This document shows positions 63,746-64,000 of a stretch of 64,000 nucleotides of DNA, in pieces. The first letter of the stretch is position 1; each line of letters begins with the position of its first letter. The notes beneath the pieces are model-generated. The model had not been told where the DNA came from, did not search any database, and worked only from the letters and a program-made list of their open reading frames with translations. A program made the translations under genes and the position numbers. Source of the DNA: Methylobacterium sp. AMS5 (GTDB taxonomy: Bacteria; Pseudomonadota; Alphaproteobacteria; Rhizobiales; Beijerinckiaceae); contig NZ_CP006992.1 in the NCBI RefSeq assembly GCF_001542815.1, positions 778,501 to 842,500 of the forward strand, given 5' to 3'.

Positions 63746-64000
63746 TAGCGCCGTCGGACCCCGAGCCGGCGGCTTGCTGGGGTCGGCCCGCTGGGCAGGC
63801 TGAGCACGCCTGGTCCGCGATCCTGAGCCGTGATCTCCGGATGCGAAGCCCCCTCCCCTGCCAGCGGTGGCGTGGTGCCGAGCGATCCGCTCGCGTTCGG
63901 CGGAGACGATCGCGCTAACGTCTCGCTATGTCTGTGAGAAGCTTCCGCCGTGGTTGTGTCGTGCACGACGGAAGGCCCGCGGGCGTTTGGGCCAGCGGGC
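63746..64000. other. Non-coding end of window
   Basis: 255 bp without a supported gene. A leftward frame gives a peptide containing PLAGEG, a common artefact translation of GC-rich dispersed intergenic repeats in this group. Confidence 0.35.

Noticed and set aside
63745..63966. 73-residue leftward frame at the window end
   Set aside because: Contains PLAGEG, the translation of a common GC-rich intergenic repeat; no ribosome binding site.

Overview
The window is GC-rich alphaproteobacterial DNA. Gene content points to a Methylobacterium/Methylorubrum-type methylotroph: a CbbR/QscR-like LysR regulator next to fructose-bisphosphatase and phosphoribulokinase with no RuBisCO beside them, an OpgC/SGNH surface-glycan cluster, and abundant GGDEF signalling. 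The genus is inferred from content only; no rRNA is present. The window opens inside a PleD-type diguanylate cyclase gene and closes just after an IS630-family insertion sequence.

Positions 1-37400 are mostly core chromosome. They hold nsrR divergent from the flavohaemoglobin gene hmp, with two NsrR-like dyads between them; three small hydrophilic proteins; cysK; a META-domain protein; a ferredoxin reductase; the LysR-fbp-prk regulatory unit; yebC; a cluster for glycan modification or export (acetyltransferase, flippase, SGNH hydrolase, OpgC); cbbY-like HAD phosphatase and rpe; an ornithine/lysine/arginine decarboxylase coupled to a GNAT gene; moaB; purB; a D-amino-acid aminotransferase; purA; rpoH; a GGDEF-EAL protein; and rluD. 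Two genes here are broken: an alpha/beta hydrolase with a one-base frameshift, and a decayed metallo-beta-lactamase-fold hydrolase.

Positions 37428-61131 form a 23.7 kb integrative element. It splits a host tRNA-Glu gene: a 25-nt 5' piece lies on the left and a 54-nt 3' piece on the right. The pieces overlap by GGA and rebuild a 76-nt tRNA with a perfectly paired acceptor. The element carries its own intact tRNA-Glu(CTC) near its left end, apparently replacing the one it broke. Both ends carry CCTACCAAG repeats in inverted orientation at matching distances. A leftward operon encodes a small unknown protein, two tyrosine recombinases (564 and about 1036 aa), a coiled-coil protein, a RecD2-like helicase and a 238-aa protein; this resembles the gamma-mobile-trio (GmtX/Y/Z) arrangement but in an alphaproteobacterium. 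A rightward operon looks like a mobilisation module (unknown protein, MobC-like protein, relaxase-like protein with an embedded overlapping ORF). Cargo comprises a DUF3800 protein, AraC and PilZ regulators beside a flagellin gene, secreted proteins of unknown function, a serine resolvase, and a complete three-gene ABC-3C conflict (probable anti-phage) system at the right end.

Positions 61186-64000 return to chromosome: the ribosome-biogenesis GTPase rsgA and an IS630-family element flanked by TA. Its first reading frame has a stop codon directly before the A7 slippery run, so it is probably inactive.
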